The notes under the pieces: model-generated | What the model was told of the DNA's origin: nothing | The model's database searches: none | Seen by the model: only the letters and a program-made list of their open reading frames with translations | Shown: positions 9,301 through 15,866 of the stretch, one piece after another | Numbering within the stretch: position 1 is the first letter of the stretch | How the letters are laid out: each line of letters opens with the position of its first letter | From: a virus | IMG/VR virus record: IMGVR_UViG_3300024999_000154 | Span: 1-48,565 of that record | Length of the DNA: 48,565 bases | Strand: one strand, 5' to 3' | Position numbers and translations under genes: made by a program

Positions 9301-10249
9301 CAAAATCGATCTGAGACATTAATGAGTGATACTTGTTCGAAGGTAACTTTCTACCAGAAGGCTTAACATCGATCAGTCTACGAATAATTCCAGACTTAGC
9401 ATCTGTAATCTTTACAGGCCGATTGGTAGCCATAAATAAGAAGCAGTTCACCCTAGCCATATAAGAAGGTTTATACTTCTCATTCATGGTCATTTCTTCG
9501 TGAGAAATGATCGAGTTAAGTTTCGTATTGTCTTCAATCTTCGACAAGTCACCATCATGTTGTATTGCGACAAGTGGATTAGACTTGAACACTTCTGTCG
9601 CGAATGCGTTACCGGATGAGGTAAGGGCTTTGGCTTCGAACGTGGTGTAGTATCCGGTAAACAATTTTTGAATAATGTTAAGAATTGTTGACTTGCCTGC
9701 GCCAGCTTCTCCATAAAAGACAAGAAACTTTTGGATATCTCTCGCATCGCCCGATACAACGGCTCCAATAGCCCACTCGATTTTGGCTCTTTCTTCTGGA
9801 TCATATAAAACTCCGATAAGTTCGTCAAACGCTCCATATTTACCCTCCTCTAATGGATAACTCAACCTTCGACTTACGTAGTCTTTCTTCTTTATATCAG
9901 TATTTGAAAATGTTAATTTTGAATCGAGTTGAATTGAGCTATCTGAAATGTGACTTAGATAACTTCTAAAATCTACCCATGACTTACTGGAGAAATCACT
10001 CATTAGTTTAACTTGTACCGAACCATCAGTCTTTTCTTTTAGCTTTTCTCGATAAGCCTTAAGATCGGCGTCAACGAGTCTTTGTACGTCATATTCGTCA
10101 GTAGACCATAAACCTCGTCCTTCGTCCCATATGGCGTAGAACGATCTTCCCCTAACCATTAAATCTTTTGATCGGCATACCTTAAAATCTGGATATATTT
10201 CTATGACGCCGCTCTTAGTACTCCTCTTCTTGATTTGGTAAAAATCCAC
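6320..10249 (-). CDS. Trifunctional replicase: SF3 helicase, primase and family B-like DNA polymerase in one chain
   Basis: About 1,309 residues. The N-terminal third has a D5/SF3-type helicase with Walker A GEAGAGKST near residue 180, Walker B-like VAIQHDGD and sensor FMATNRP. Near 500-545 come IVIDFDLKDGDG and SKSGGGLHLHY, matching an archaeo-eukaryotic primase core. From about 695 a proofreading exonuclease appears (FFDVEVF; GFNCRRYDN; YCGNDVDAT), then polymerase motif A DVASMHPTSIEE near 936, motif B LKTTILSAYG near 1010 and motif C HIKTDSI near 1063. The C-terminus has a zinc-finger-like CSECEHW...TECKLGFDC. The GTG start seven bases after GAGGAGA was chosen; a longer reading frame would run into the iterons. 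It lies directly downstream of the putative origin. Confidence 0.88.
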   Translation of the reverse strand: MDFYQIKKRSTKSGVIEIYPDFKVCRSKDLMVRGRSFYAIWDEGRGLWSTDEYDVQRLVDADLKAYREKLKEKTDGSVQVKLMSDFSSKSWVDFRSYLSHISDSSIQLDSKLTFSNTDIKKKDYVSRRLSYPLEEGKYGAFDELIGVLYDPEERAKIEWAIGAVVSGDARDIQKFLVFYGEAGAGKSTILNIIQKLFTGYYTTFEAKALTSSGNAFATEVFKSNPLVAIQHDGDLSKIEDNTKLNSIISHEEMTMNEKYKPSYMARVNCFLFMATNRPVKITDAKSGIIRRLIDVKPSGRKLPSNKYHSLMSQIDFELGGIANHCLDVYREMGKNYYSAYRPLDMILQTDVFFNFVESNYDTFKSQDNATLSQAYEMYKTYCSDSLIEYKAPRHKFREELKNYFSSFSEVARVDGAQIRSYYSGFLSSKFITAVAPKEETLNSLVLDCVESLFDDACASCPAQYASSNDIPIMKWAEVQTTLSEIKTGELHYVKLPENHIVIDFDLKDGDGKKSIEKNIEAASKWPATYAEFSKSGGGLHLHYIYDGDAKKLSRVHSEGIEVKVSVGDSSLRRKLSKCNNIPIVTINSGLAFREEKMINFDAVKSEKSLRELLKRNLNKEIHPGTKPSIDFIYKILEDSYTLGLRYDVTDMRPRILAFANNSHNQADYCIKLVSKMQFKSEDASISPEAYEKDELVFFDVEVFPNLFIIVWKFKGKYKEKVKMINPSPAEIEELMKLRLIGFNCRRYDNHILYGSYIGLNNQQLYQLSQRIISGSKNAMFGEAYNISYTDVYDFASAKNKMSLKKWEIKLDIHHQELGLSWDKDVPEEKWELVADYCGNDVDATEDTFDHLAGDWAVRQILAELSGLTVNDTTNQHSIKIVFGNNKHPQNEFIYTDLSIMFPGYEFKNGKSYYRGLEVGEGGYVYGEPGMYINTPVIDVASMHPTSIEELNMFGSYTQKYSELKQGRIAIKHQDLNTLRRILGGRLAPFIDEVIKENPRFSLKDISNGLKTTILSAYGLTSAKFDNPFRDPRNIDNIVAKRGALFMIDLQFAVQEKGFQVAHIKTDSIKIPNATDEIMEFVIEFGKKYGYNFEIEDVYSRFCLVNDAVYIARIDDWENSKDRDLIRANGWTATGAQFAHPYVFKTLFSKEPITFKDMRETKSVTTAIYLDMNEGLGEDEHRYHFVGKVGSFCPIKPGMGGGVLLREKEGKYYAVNGTKGYRWLEAEVVETLGKQEDIDRSYYKSLVDDAVENISKFGDFEWFVSDDIVEYGWPECNLNGRSTICSECEHWVNEPSKPTECKLGFDCMPF

Positions 10250-10269
10250 ATTGGAATCTCCTCTCAAAC

Positions 10270-10516
10270 GTCTGTGACACTTGTGACGTTTTTGTGACAC
10301 TTTATAAACTCTTATATATTATTATCTTTTCTATATAAAGTATAGAAAAAAAGTGTAACAAGTGTCACAAAAACCCTGGAACCCGCATGGCCCTAAGGCT
10401 GCAGGGTTTTCAAAAGTGTCACAAAAGTGTCACAGTGTGACACTTATTCGTCACACTTTTCTAAAAATAAAAAAATATTCATCAAAAACTTTTTCAAAAG
10501 TGTCAAAAGTGTCACA
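10270..10516. other. Putative replication origin: iterons around an AT-rich segment
   Basis: About ten copies of AAAGTGTCACA or its complement occur in both orientations, for example near 10273, 10282, 10293, 10353, 10361, 10412, 10422, 10434, 10453 and 10499-10515. Between the left and right clusters lies a very AT-rich stretch (10301-10350) without G/C runs, suitable for strand opening. The array sits immediately upstream of the helicase-primase-polymerase gene. Iteron arrays beside the replication initiator are the usual phage and plasmid origin layout. The promoter of the replicase must also be here, so the repeats could double as an operator. Confidence 0.7.
10370..10410. other. Stem-loop inside the putative origin
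   Basis: AAAACCCTG (10370-10378) pairs perfectly with CAGGGTTTT (10402-10410) across a 23-base GC-rich loop. It is flanked on both sides by iterons. It could be a priming or initiator-binding structure; a terminator is less likely as no U-tract follows. Confidence 0.55.
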
Positions 10517-11111
10517 CAATTACTCCATCAACATAGTAATTCTCGATCAAATACGAATGCATTTGATACCAAAGTTCCACTTTTCGTTGGTCGTTCTTAG
10601 AATATTTTAAAGGAAATAGACCCCCAACACCCAGTCTACTATACCCTCGATCGATGATTTTAGTCAAAATTTGGTCCACTTCAGCCGCCCCATTCAAGTA
10701 ATAATAAGCCTCATCAGTGAACTTATCCAACCCAGAATTAGCCATCATCGTCCAAAACCAATCTCTCATCGGGGTATTATCACACTGGTCAATCATTATA
10801 CTTTCGCATCTATCAGCTAAAGCAATGATTACTTCTAACGCCGAAACGTCCTTAACAAACCAAGCATACCGACGGTTATAAACATAATCTATCTCATTCT
10901 CCTCACAAAACCGCTCTCGTAACTGCCTACCCTCAAACAACCGATTGTCGTCGTTCGGCACCGTCCAGGTAAACACTTTGTCATACAAGGATTTCACAAG
11001 AAGAAAATAACTTTGATCTGGCTTATTGACCTTAATAAGATCACAAAGCCAGAAGTAATACTGGTTCTCCATAGCCGCATCAGACAGCTGAATAGGTGCT
11101 TTTTGTTCCAT
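10512..11111 (-). CDS. Conserved phage protein of unknown function
   Basis: About 199 residues, acidic and aromatic-rich, with no catalytic motif I recognise. Segments such as YYFWLCDLI, NRRYAWFVKDVSALE and MRDWFWTMMANSGLD look like a compact globular protein. It follows the membrane-anchored gene at 11120-11749 with a TAATG overlap. An in-frame ATG nine bases earlier (11120) is too close to GAGGAG, so the MEQKAP start was preferred, though spacing there is slightly long. It is the last gene before the origin. Proteins of this appearance recur beside the 11120 and 11905 genes in Clostridia phages as I recall, pointing to a conserved early block. Confidence 0.75.
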   Translation of the reverse strand: MEQKAPIQLSDAAMENQYYFWLCDLIKVNKPDQSYFLLVKSLYDKVFTWTVPNDDNRLFEGRQLRERFCEENEIDYVYNRRYAWFVKDVSALEVIIALADRCESIMIDQCDNTPMRDWFWTMMANSGLDKFTDEAYYYLNGAAEVDQILTKIIDRGYSRLGVGGLFPLKYSKNDQRKVELWYQMHSYLIENYYVDGVIV

Positions 11112-11119
11112 ACAAATCA

Positions 11120-11749
11120 TTACTCCTCTGGTATAATGCCTGAAACAGTCTCAGCATAACTCTTATCCAAGACAATAATCTCGTAGTCAATCTGCATCTT
11201 TTCGTTACGTACGTAGACTACATCAGACTTCGCTTGCTGGAGGTGATCCAAAACAGCAGGCCCAATTATAGCAAGAACATCCTGAATCATCTCCTCCTGC
11301 TCATCCGCCAGCGTGTCATCTTCGTCGTAGTAATATATCGTCGACTTTTCAAAGTGATCCATCTCCTCCGAGAACTCTTCAAGGGATATGGCGTAAGGCT
11401 CGCCGGAAATTGGACGGATATTTACGTTGTGACGGTCTCTAATATGCTCAATATCATCCTCGCCAGCATACTGCTCGGCCATTTTTTTATAGTGATTCTT
11501 AGTATTTGGAGAGACTTTTACTCCATTTTTCAAACTATCATTGATGGTTTCGCCCTTTTCATTAGCCTCTTTAGACGCCGAAGAATCATCACGAAGACCC
11601 TTCCTACGTGCAGCAGTCTCCCTCAAAGACTCAACCTCTTCCTGCACAAGCTCCTCGTACTCCCGTTTAAGCGCCATCTTAGCGGCGACCGCCCCCAGAC
11701 CAAAACCAATTACAAAAATGACAAGACTCTTTACAAAATTAACATTCAT
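11120..11749 (-). CDS. Membrane-anchored conserved phage protein
   Basis: This 209-residue protein has one N-terminal membrane segment (about residues 8-24, VIFVIGFGLGAVAAKMAL). A charged, probably helical region follows, then a cytoplasmic C-terminal domain rich in acidic residues. The GAGGTAG ribosome binding site is part of a 34-bp sequence that occurs again at 11883-11916. Function is unknown. Its neighbours suggest an early membrane-associated role, but nothing in the sequence shows catalysis. Confidence 0.8.
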   Translation of the reverse strand: MNVNFVKSLVIFVIGFGLGAVAAKMALKREYEELVQEEVESLRETAARRKGLRDDSSASKEANEKGETINDSLKNGVKVSPNTKNHYKKMAEQYAGEDDIEHIRDRHNVNIRPISGEPYAISLEEFSEEMDHFEKSTIYYYDEDDTLADEQEEMIQDVLAIIGPAVLDHLQQAKSDVVYVRNEKMQIDYEIIVLDKSYAETVSGIIPEE

Positions 11750-11777
11750 TTTTTTCTACCTCCAATTAAAATTCTGA
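11744..11777 (-). repeat. 34-bp direct repeat, copy 1 (start region of 11120-11749)
   Basis: Contains the ribosome binding site and start codon of the membrane-anchored gene. It is identical over 34 bases to 11883-11916, 139 bases away. Confidence 0.9.
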
Positions 11778-11866
11778 ACAATAAATATAACAAGACCGCC
11801 GAATTTAAACCAACAATAAATATAACAAGACCGCCGAATTTAAACCAACAATAAATATAACAAGAC
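11777..11866. repeat. 35-bp tandem repeat, about 2.6 copies
   Basis: Two exact 35-bp units (11777-11811 and 11812-11846) and a 20-base partial third (11847-11866). The units are near-copies of the early codons of the neighbouring gene, so this looks like local slippage duplication, not a CRISPR array. Confidence 0.92.
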
Positions 11867-11883
11867 ATTTATCAAAATCAGTA
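11799..11883 (-). pseudogene. Decayed duplicate of the 5' end of the membrane-anchored gene
   Basis: Within the duplicated region an ATG with the same ribosome binding site opens a reading frame of about 28 codons (MNTDFDKCLVIFIVGLNSAVLL...). It mirrors the real gene start MNVNFVKSLVIFVIGFGLGAV and then stops. Resemblance over the first 20 residues shows a duplicated and mutated gene start. It could still express a hydrophobic mini-protein. Confidence 0.6.
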
Positions 11884-11916
11884 TTCATTTTTTTCTACCT
11901 CCAATTAAAATTCTGA
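11883..11916 (-). repeat. 34-bp direct repeat, copy 2
   Basis: Exact copy of 11744-11777, carrying a ribosome binding site and ATG for the decayed duplicate. It overlaps the 3' end of the gene at 11905. Confidence 0.9.
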
Positions 11917-12108
11917 GCTAAACTCTCCGTAATACATGACCACAAGATCTCCAAATTTGTTCCACGTAGATGTGTGCTGCTTGTTTCGTTTGAAGAGATA
12001 CAAAGCATTAGGGTCCACGACGTCAAATATATCGAACACCATAAACCCGCATTCGTCCGTCATCAAATTAGTCTCTGGATCGTAATAAAGTTCACGTACG
12101 TCGAACAT
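11905..12108 (-). CDS. Small conserved phage protein
   Basis: A 67-residue acidic protein starting MFDVRELYYDPETNLMTDE, preceded by AAAGGAG eight to nine bases before ATG. No known domain. Its short strands and many aromatic residues suggest a folded soluble protein. It lies 14 bases downstream of the cysteine-containing gene and upstream of the duplicated leader, so it belongs to the same operon as the genes at 11120 and 10512. Confidence 0.75.
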   Translation of the reverse strand: MFDVRELYYDPETNLMTDECGFMVFDIFDVVDPNALYLFKRNKQHTSTWNKFGDLVVMYYGEFSSEF

Positions 12109-12122
12109 ATCTAGTGACTCCT

Positions 12123-12575
12123 TTAAGTTATGGTGACAGTTTTTCCTATGTCACTCATTAAGAAGTTAACGTATCTACTTGCCATATACTCAACTCGAAA
12201 TATATTACCAGAAACATCTACTACTTTTCCAGTAATGATTGATTCGTGTTGATTATAAGTACATAATACTTCAGCCTTAACTACGTCTCCAATTTTACAA
12301 ATAACAGACTCAAGGTCCTTTTTTGATTCCTTATACCCAGGACAATTATATCGTATAGTTTCACCTAAACCAGGTCTACATACGCAATTTTTAAGCCCAC
12401 AATCGTTACAATTCGGTAATAAATTTATATGATCAACAAAAGCCTGTAAAGAATCAATAGCGTCAGCCGCGTCCGTAGCCATCCGAGATATACAAAACCC
12501 ATCGTCGTCAATAATCATACCCCAATGTTTTACTGCAACGGCTCTTAACTTTTCGGATACTTCTTTTGGTGTCAT
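12123..12575 (-). CDS. Unknown protein with central cysteine cluster
   Basis: The 150-residue protein has a helical N-terminus, then CNDCGLKNCVCRPGLGETIRYNCPGY (cysteines near residues 56-79), which could hold zinc. A beta-rich C-terminal domain follows (KIGDVVKAEVLC...GKVVDVSGNIFRVEYM) resembling small SH3/KOW-like barrels. Its start overlaps the stop of the preceding gene as ATGA. A nucleic-acid-binding role is plausible from the zinc cluster plus barrel but unproven. Confidence 0.7.
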   Translation of the reverse strand: MTPKEVSEKLRAVAVKHWGMIIDDDGFCISRMATDAADAIDSLQAFVDHINLLPNCNDCGLKNCVCRPGLGETIRYNCPGYKESKKDLESVICKIGDVVKAEVLCTYNQHESIITGKVVDVSGNIFRVEYMASRYVNFLMSDIGKTVTIT

Positions 12576-12922
12576 TTTAAAACCTCCTGTGTGTAGACAT
12601 ACGCGCCAGTCTCGATATTTCGAGAAACGTCTATATTCTCACGCATATTAAATCCAGCCTTAGTTAATTCCGTCCATACGTGATTGGGATTAGAATCACA
12701 TTTAAGTATATCATTCAATGTAATTTCCAGTTTAACTCTATGAGTAATCGGGTCTTCGTTCATAAACTTTACAATAGAGCTAACATCACACTTATCGGGA
12801 TAACAACAAAGCCTCATTTGACCGCCCATGTCGCGTACCAATTCCTTCTCTTCCTCGCTTAAGATAACCATAATTGGTTCGTCGTTACTGTCGTGGATAG
12901 TTGATCCAATTTTTACTTTCAT
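12572..12922 (-). CDS. Unknown small protein
   Basis: This 116-residue soluble protein starts MKVKIGSTIHDSNDEPIMVIL with GGGGGAT upstream of ATG. Its ATG overlaps the TGA that closes the open frame following DUF6353 (12919-13044), and its own stop overlaps the next ATG, so it sits in a tightly coupled operon. Two cysteines (LCCYPDKC) occur near residue 38. No domain is recognised. Confidence 0.7.
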   Translation of the reverse strand: MKVKIGSTIHDSNDEPIMVILSEEEKELVRDMGGQMRLCCYPDKCDVSSIVKFMNEDPITHRVKLEITLNDILKCDSNPNHVWTELTKAGFNMRENIDVSRNIETGAYVYTQEVLK

Positions 12923-13044
12923 CTCAAATCCCCCTTCACAACTCTCTCATTCAAACACCCATTGTCATACGAATACAAATGCGGATAGTTCAAGACATCC
13001 TGCGCAAAATATCCAGAACCAACCGCATTGAATCCGTCTCGTAG
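12919..13044 (-). other. 41-codon open frame directly after the DUF6353 stop; possible read-through extension or unrecognised small gene
   Basis: After the TGA of the DUF6353 gene the same frame stays open for 41 codons with protein-like composition (GFNAVGSGYFAQDVLNYPHL...). It ends in a TGA that overlaps the next gene's ATG, as real genes do in this operon. There is no ATG or GTG near its beginning. The stop context is TGA CTA, a known leaky context in some viruses of eukaryotes. A degraded gene fragment is the main alternative. Confidence 0.4.
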
Positions 13045-13965
13045 TCAAATTAAGTCGTAGATAACCCCGTCAACATTGAAGTCAAGAAGAATGCTACGAT
13101 TATAACCGTTCACGAAGTCGCGTACCCGTTCGTTGTCGTTAGTAAATATACCAAAGTCCACAAAATCATCACCAGCACCTCTAACCCAACCAACAACAGC
13201 ACCTTCTTTAGATCTCGGCACACCGATCATGTCATATATCTCATTCAAGAAAACATGCCCACGAGAATGCAGAAGATCGTTAGCGTGATTTTGTTGACAC
13301 TTGAGGAACATTTGATTATACTCAGGGAGTTTCTGCCATTGAGTGCTAGCCTCATCGAAGAAGCGAGCGTACTGACTATAGGCGTTTGGGTCTTGAATTT
13401 CAATATCTTTTCTAATACGGTCTATTTCTTTACCGTTTTCATCACACACAATCTCGACTTGCGAATCTTTCACTATTCCATATTTAAACTGACGGTCTTT
13501 ATCGACTCCTAGTTCAGATACAACCCTTTTCCTGTAATCTCCAAATCCCTGTTCGACTGCTTTATACGCCGCTATCAAAGCAAGATTACGTTTCCGCATA
13601 ATACCATGAGCACTGAGCATACATCCAATGGCCGATAAGCCAATTACCAAGGAAGGTCCATAGAGTTTGATGAAGTCAACGGCCGTTTGAGCGTAGACGA
13701 CGGTTAGATCTTTCTTGTAGTCTAGTTCGGTATATTTCTCTTTATCAACGGTCTCGTTAACGTGTTTAACCTTCTCAAGTTTCTCTTTAGCCTCAGCGAT
13801 AACATCCTCAGCCTTTAATGTAGCCTTACAAGCCATAACGGTGCTAACTACGGTTCCAATAACACCAACCCCCATCAAGATCTCCGGGCTGTGTTTCTTC
13901 AGAAGAAGGAGACTACGTCCTGTCGTGCGGTTAAATACGGTTTTCAATACTGCAAGTTTAAACAT
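13045..13965 (-). CDS. DUF6353-family phage membrane protein
   Basis: This protein of about 306 residues matches the DUF6353 family as I recognise it. The first membrane segment is PEILMGVGVIGTVVSTVMACKAT (about 27-48); a charged helix follows. The second membrane segment is SLVIGLSAIGCMLSAHGI (about 106-124), then RNLALIAAYKAVEQGFGDYRKRV, and the C-terminal domain has HVFLNEIYDMIG and ILLDFNVDGVIYDLI. ATG with AAAGGGG upstream was chosen over a longer frame reading through the ribosome binding site. A shorter paralogue lies at 18416-19204. The role is unknown; topology suggests a cytoplasmic domain tethered to the host membrane. Confidence 0.8.
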   Translation of the reverse strand: MFKLAVLKTVFNRTTGRSLLLLKKHSPEILMGVGVIGTVVSTVMACKATLKAEDVIAEAKEKLEKVKHVNETVDKEKYTELDYKKDLTVVYAQTAVDFIKLYGPSLVIGLSAIGCMLSAHGIMRKRNLALIAAYKAVEQGFGDYRKRVVSELGVDKDRQFKYGIVKDSQVEIVCDENGKEIDRIRKDIEIQDPNAYSQYARFFDEASTQWQKLPEYNQMFLKCQQNHANDLLHSRGHVFLNEIYDMIGVPRSKEGAVVGWVRGAGDDFVDFGIFTNDNERVRDFVNGYNRSILLDFNVDGVIYDLI

Positions 13966-14326
13966 TTTTATTACCCCTTTCAAGTTTAGTATCGGTCATT
14001 TTCTCATACAAAGACGCGGCTTCTTCGCCGGTCAGAGTGTTAACAATTACCATTTTTGAGTCGACATACTTGGTAATGGTCAATATAAATTGGTGTCCGT
14101 TGATATCCATTCCGATATTAAATACATAATTTTCACTAATCATTAACGTATTTCGTACCTCTTTCTGGTTAAAAACATTTTTATTACTACTCATGCCACG
14201 CTTCTTACGCCAATTCCAGATACTGCTTTCTCGACATTTTAGTATCCTCGCAATATCCCTATCGAGGAGTCCGTCTTCCCATAATTTAGTTGCTTTCTCC
14301 TCATTGATTTTAATTCCAGAGGCCAT
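13958..14326 (-). CDS. Helix-turn-helix DNA-binding protein, candidate regulator
   Basis: The 122-residue protein begins with a helix-turn-helix resembling transposase/sigma-like HTH: ATKLWEDGLLDRDIARILKCRESSIWNWRKKRG (about residues 11-43). The C-terminal half is a beta-rich domain (NYVFNIGMDINGHQFILTITKY) of unknown kind. A good GGAGGG site precedes ATG, and the gene overlaps the DUF6353 start by eight bases. It is a candidate regulator of the phage promoters in this region, by inference only. Confidence 0.7.
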   Translation of the reverse strand: MASGIKINEEKATKLWEDGLLDRDIARILKCRESSIWNWRKKRGMSSNKNVFNQKEVRNTLMISENYVFNIGMDINGHQFILTITKYVDSKMVIVNTLTGEEAASLYEKMTDTKLERGNKNV

Positions 14327-14393
14327 CGTTATTCCCTCCTAATGAATCCATACTCTCCCATCGTGCGCTACCCATTTATAATACTTACCGACC

Positions 14394-15002
14394 CTAATCC
14401 AACAAAATAGGCTTAGGTAGATTCAACAAATACCCATCACGTGTTCTGCCGCCAACACTGGCATTTCTAAGATCAACCCAGCCATATTTACGATCGGTAA
14501 AGTTCTCGGCAATACCAACAAGATCATACAGATCAGAAACAGTAGCCTGTCCGTAATCTACGATCAAGTCCACAAGGTGACTAAGCACCTCCTCAGCCTC
14601 TCCACGACTGTCTAGGATGATCTCCTCGAAGTTATGTCTTGCTCGGTTCTGATGGGTCATTTCGCGCCTCTCAGAGGGTCTGCGTGAGTCAGAGTAGTTG
14701 TTGTAGCTGACATATGATCGTCCTTGGTCTCTTCTGGTTCTAGATCCCTGTTTCTCACCAAAGAGTCTCATTTCTAAGCCACCCTTTACCGAGTCATAGA
14801 TCATACTTTTAGCCGCAGGTATCAAAACATCATACAAAACATAAGAATACACGTTGCCTACGTCTTCTCCCACAAAGGATTCCATGATTTTTTTACTCCA
14901 TGATTTCTTCCTAGTTACAACTTTTCCAGTTACAACCTTTTCGATTTTCTTAGGCTCTTCTTTTTTTTCACGACTTTTATGGGCATTGGATGGAAAGTCC
15001 AT
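14394..15002 (-). CDS. Conserved phage protein with basic N-terminus
   Basis: About 202 residues. The first 40 are strongly basic (KKEEPKKIEKVV, VVTRKKSWSKK), followed by a helical domain (YSYVLYDVLIPAAKSMIYDSVKGG) and an arginine/serine-rich linker. The C-terminal domain has EEVLSHLVDLIVDYGQATVSDLYDLVGI...YGWVDLRNASV. The family recurs in gut Clostridia phages from memory, and the function is unknown. Basic tail plus linker suggests nucleic-acid association. The start is ATG at MDFPSNAHKS with AAAGGGG upstream. Confidence 0.78.
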   Translation of the reverse strand: MDFPSNAHKSREKKEEPKKIEKVVTGKVVTRKKSWSKKIMESFVGEDVGNVYSYVLYDVLIPAAKSMIYDSVKGGLEMRLFGEKQGSRTRRDQGRSYVSYNNYSDSRRPSERREMTHQNRARHNFEEIILDSRGEAEEVLSHLVDLIVDYGQATVSDLYDLVGIAENFTDRKYGWVDLRNASVGGRTRDGYLLNLPKPILLD

Positions 15003-15091
15003 GCTGTTACCCCTTTCAATTCTTCGTCATTGTGTACGCAATATGGTACACCCAAGTCAAAACATTTTAAACACACGACGCATTCATACAA
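14930..15091 (-). CDS. Small CxxC protein with TTG start, overlapping next gene
   Basis: A 53-codon frame begins with TTG eight bases after GGAG and reads YECVVCLKCFDLGVPYCVHNDE, with cysteines spaced like a small zinc site, then a basic tail. Its last 73 bases overlap the 14394-15002 gene in another frame. Protein-like composition upstream of the overlap supports it. A longer ATG-initiated frame (15133) adds a hydrophobic stretch and is an alternative start. Confidence 0.5.
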   Translation of the reverse strand: MYECVVCLKCFDLGVPYCVHNDEELKGVTAWTFHPMPIKVVKKKKSLRKSKRL

Positions 15092-15158
15092 AATCAAAAC
15101 TCCATTCAAAAAAGATAAATACCATGTTACCATGATACTTATCTAATTAGTATTAATC

Positions 15159-15398
15159 TTAATCGCTCATCGCGTCCTTAAATTGTGCTGCCGCTTCGTC
15201 GATCTTATGTTCGGTATATTTACTTGCCTCTTTGCTGACCATGCTTGCTAATACCACTCGCCCTACTCCAGTACAGACTTTTGCAATCCGTCCAATGGAA
15301 CTTGGGGTCGTGAAATTCACAGCATTACCAACTATGGCACTTACTCCTACCGAGACTATAAGACCACTTACCGTCTTCAACATCTCAATTTTCTTCAT
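15159..15398 (-). CDS. Small membrane protein (P2 cassette)
   Basis: 79 residues. The N-terminal half is hydrophobic (TVSGLIVSVGVSAIVGNAV and a second segment VCTGVGRVVLASMV), the C-terminus a charged helix. ATG follows AAGGGAGATATCATC, the leader type shared with other cassette genes. P2 lies 33 bases upstream. Likely inserted in the host inner membrane with a cytoplasmic tail; function unknown. Confidence 0.72.
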   Translation of the reverse strand: MKKIEMLKTVSGLIVSVGVSAIVGNAVNFTTPSSIGRIAKVCTGVGRVVLASMVSKEASKYTEHKIDEAAAQFKDAMSD

Positions 15399-15430
15399 GA
15401 TGATATCTCCCTTCAAGATTTAACATACTA

Positions 15431-15460
15431 TTTCATTATAGCATATGTAAATCGCGCGAC
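15431..15460 (-). promoter_or_regulatory. Promoter-like element P2
   Basis: Family 30-bp element with TATAAT-GAAA; the CG box reads GTCGCG. It precedes the 15159-15398 gene. Confidence 0.75.
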
Positions 15461-15463
15461 ACG

Positions 15464-15844
15464 TTATGTCAAACCATTTATCTTCCATAATAAGTTGTGT
15501 TGAATTTCGTCATCGGTATTGTAATTCCATCCGAAATACAGTTTTCTAATTGGGGCTAGTTTCCAATCTCGTGGAGAATGTTTCTTCCCCAGCATAAAGA
15601 CCGCCGCCAAAGGCGTGGCGTTTCTACTTATATAAAAGTAGAGAGGTCTCCAACATATCTTATCCCCATATAGAATTTTATCCGAAACTCCACAAGGAAG
15701 AGGTAATCGCCAACAGATATACCCATACCTATTAGTCCAATAAGTACATCCAAAATGCATAGCGTTATCGCCATAAACGGTAAGATTACCAATAGAGAAA
15801 CTTCCGGATATAGCTTTTGCTATTTTTCTTAATATTGACTTCAC
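15464..15844 (-). CDS. Conserved phage protein of unknown function
   Basis: 126 residues from a GTG start six bases after GGAGGG; the longer frame would overlap the preceding gene. Tryptophan- and tyrosine-rich motifs dominate (CTYWTNRYGYICWRLPLPCG; RPLYFYISRNATPLAAVFMLG). The end, IRKLYFGWNYNTDDEIQHN, matches a family I have seen in Clostridia phages without known function. It sits just downstream of the zinc-ribbon membrane protein, probably in the same transcript. Confidence 0.7.
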   Translation of the reverse strand: MKSILRKIAKAISGSFSIGNLTVYGDNAMHFGCTYWTNRYGYICWRLPLPCGVSDKILYGDKICWRPLYFYISRNATPLAAVFMLGKKHSPRDWKLAPIRKLYFGWNYNTDDEIQHNLLWKINGLT

Positions 15845-15866
15845 ACTAATCCCTCCGTAATTGATA

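Noticed and set aside
9490-9837. Minus-strand frame inside the replicase gene
   Set aside because: Alternative frame across the Walker A region, which is clearly coding in the main frame.
11234-11854. Plus-strand frame of about 206 codons over the 11120-11749 gene
   Set aside because: Antisense shadow; it runs into the tandem repeats and has no ribosome binding site.
11777-11866. Possible CRISPR array from 35-bp repeats
   Set aside because: Units are directly adjacent without spacers and derive from the neighbouring gene start.
14327-14393. Short frame reading VGKYYKWVAHDGRVWIH between the HTH gene and its upstream neighbour
   Set aside because: Protein-like but only about 20 codons, with no ATG/GTG/TTG start in frame; left unannotated.
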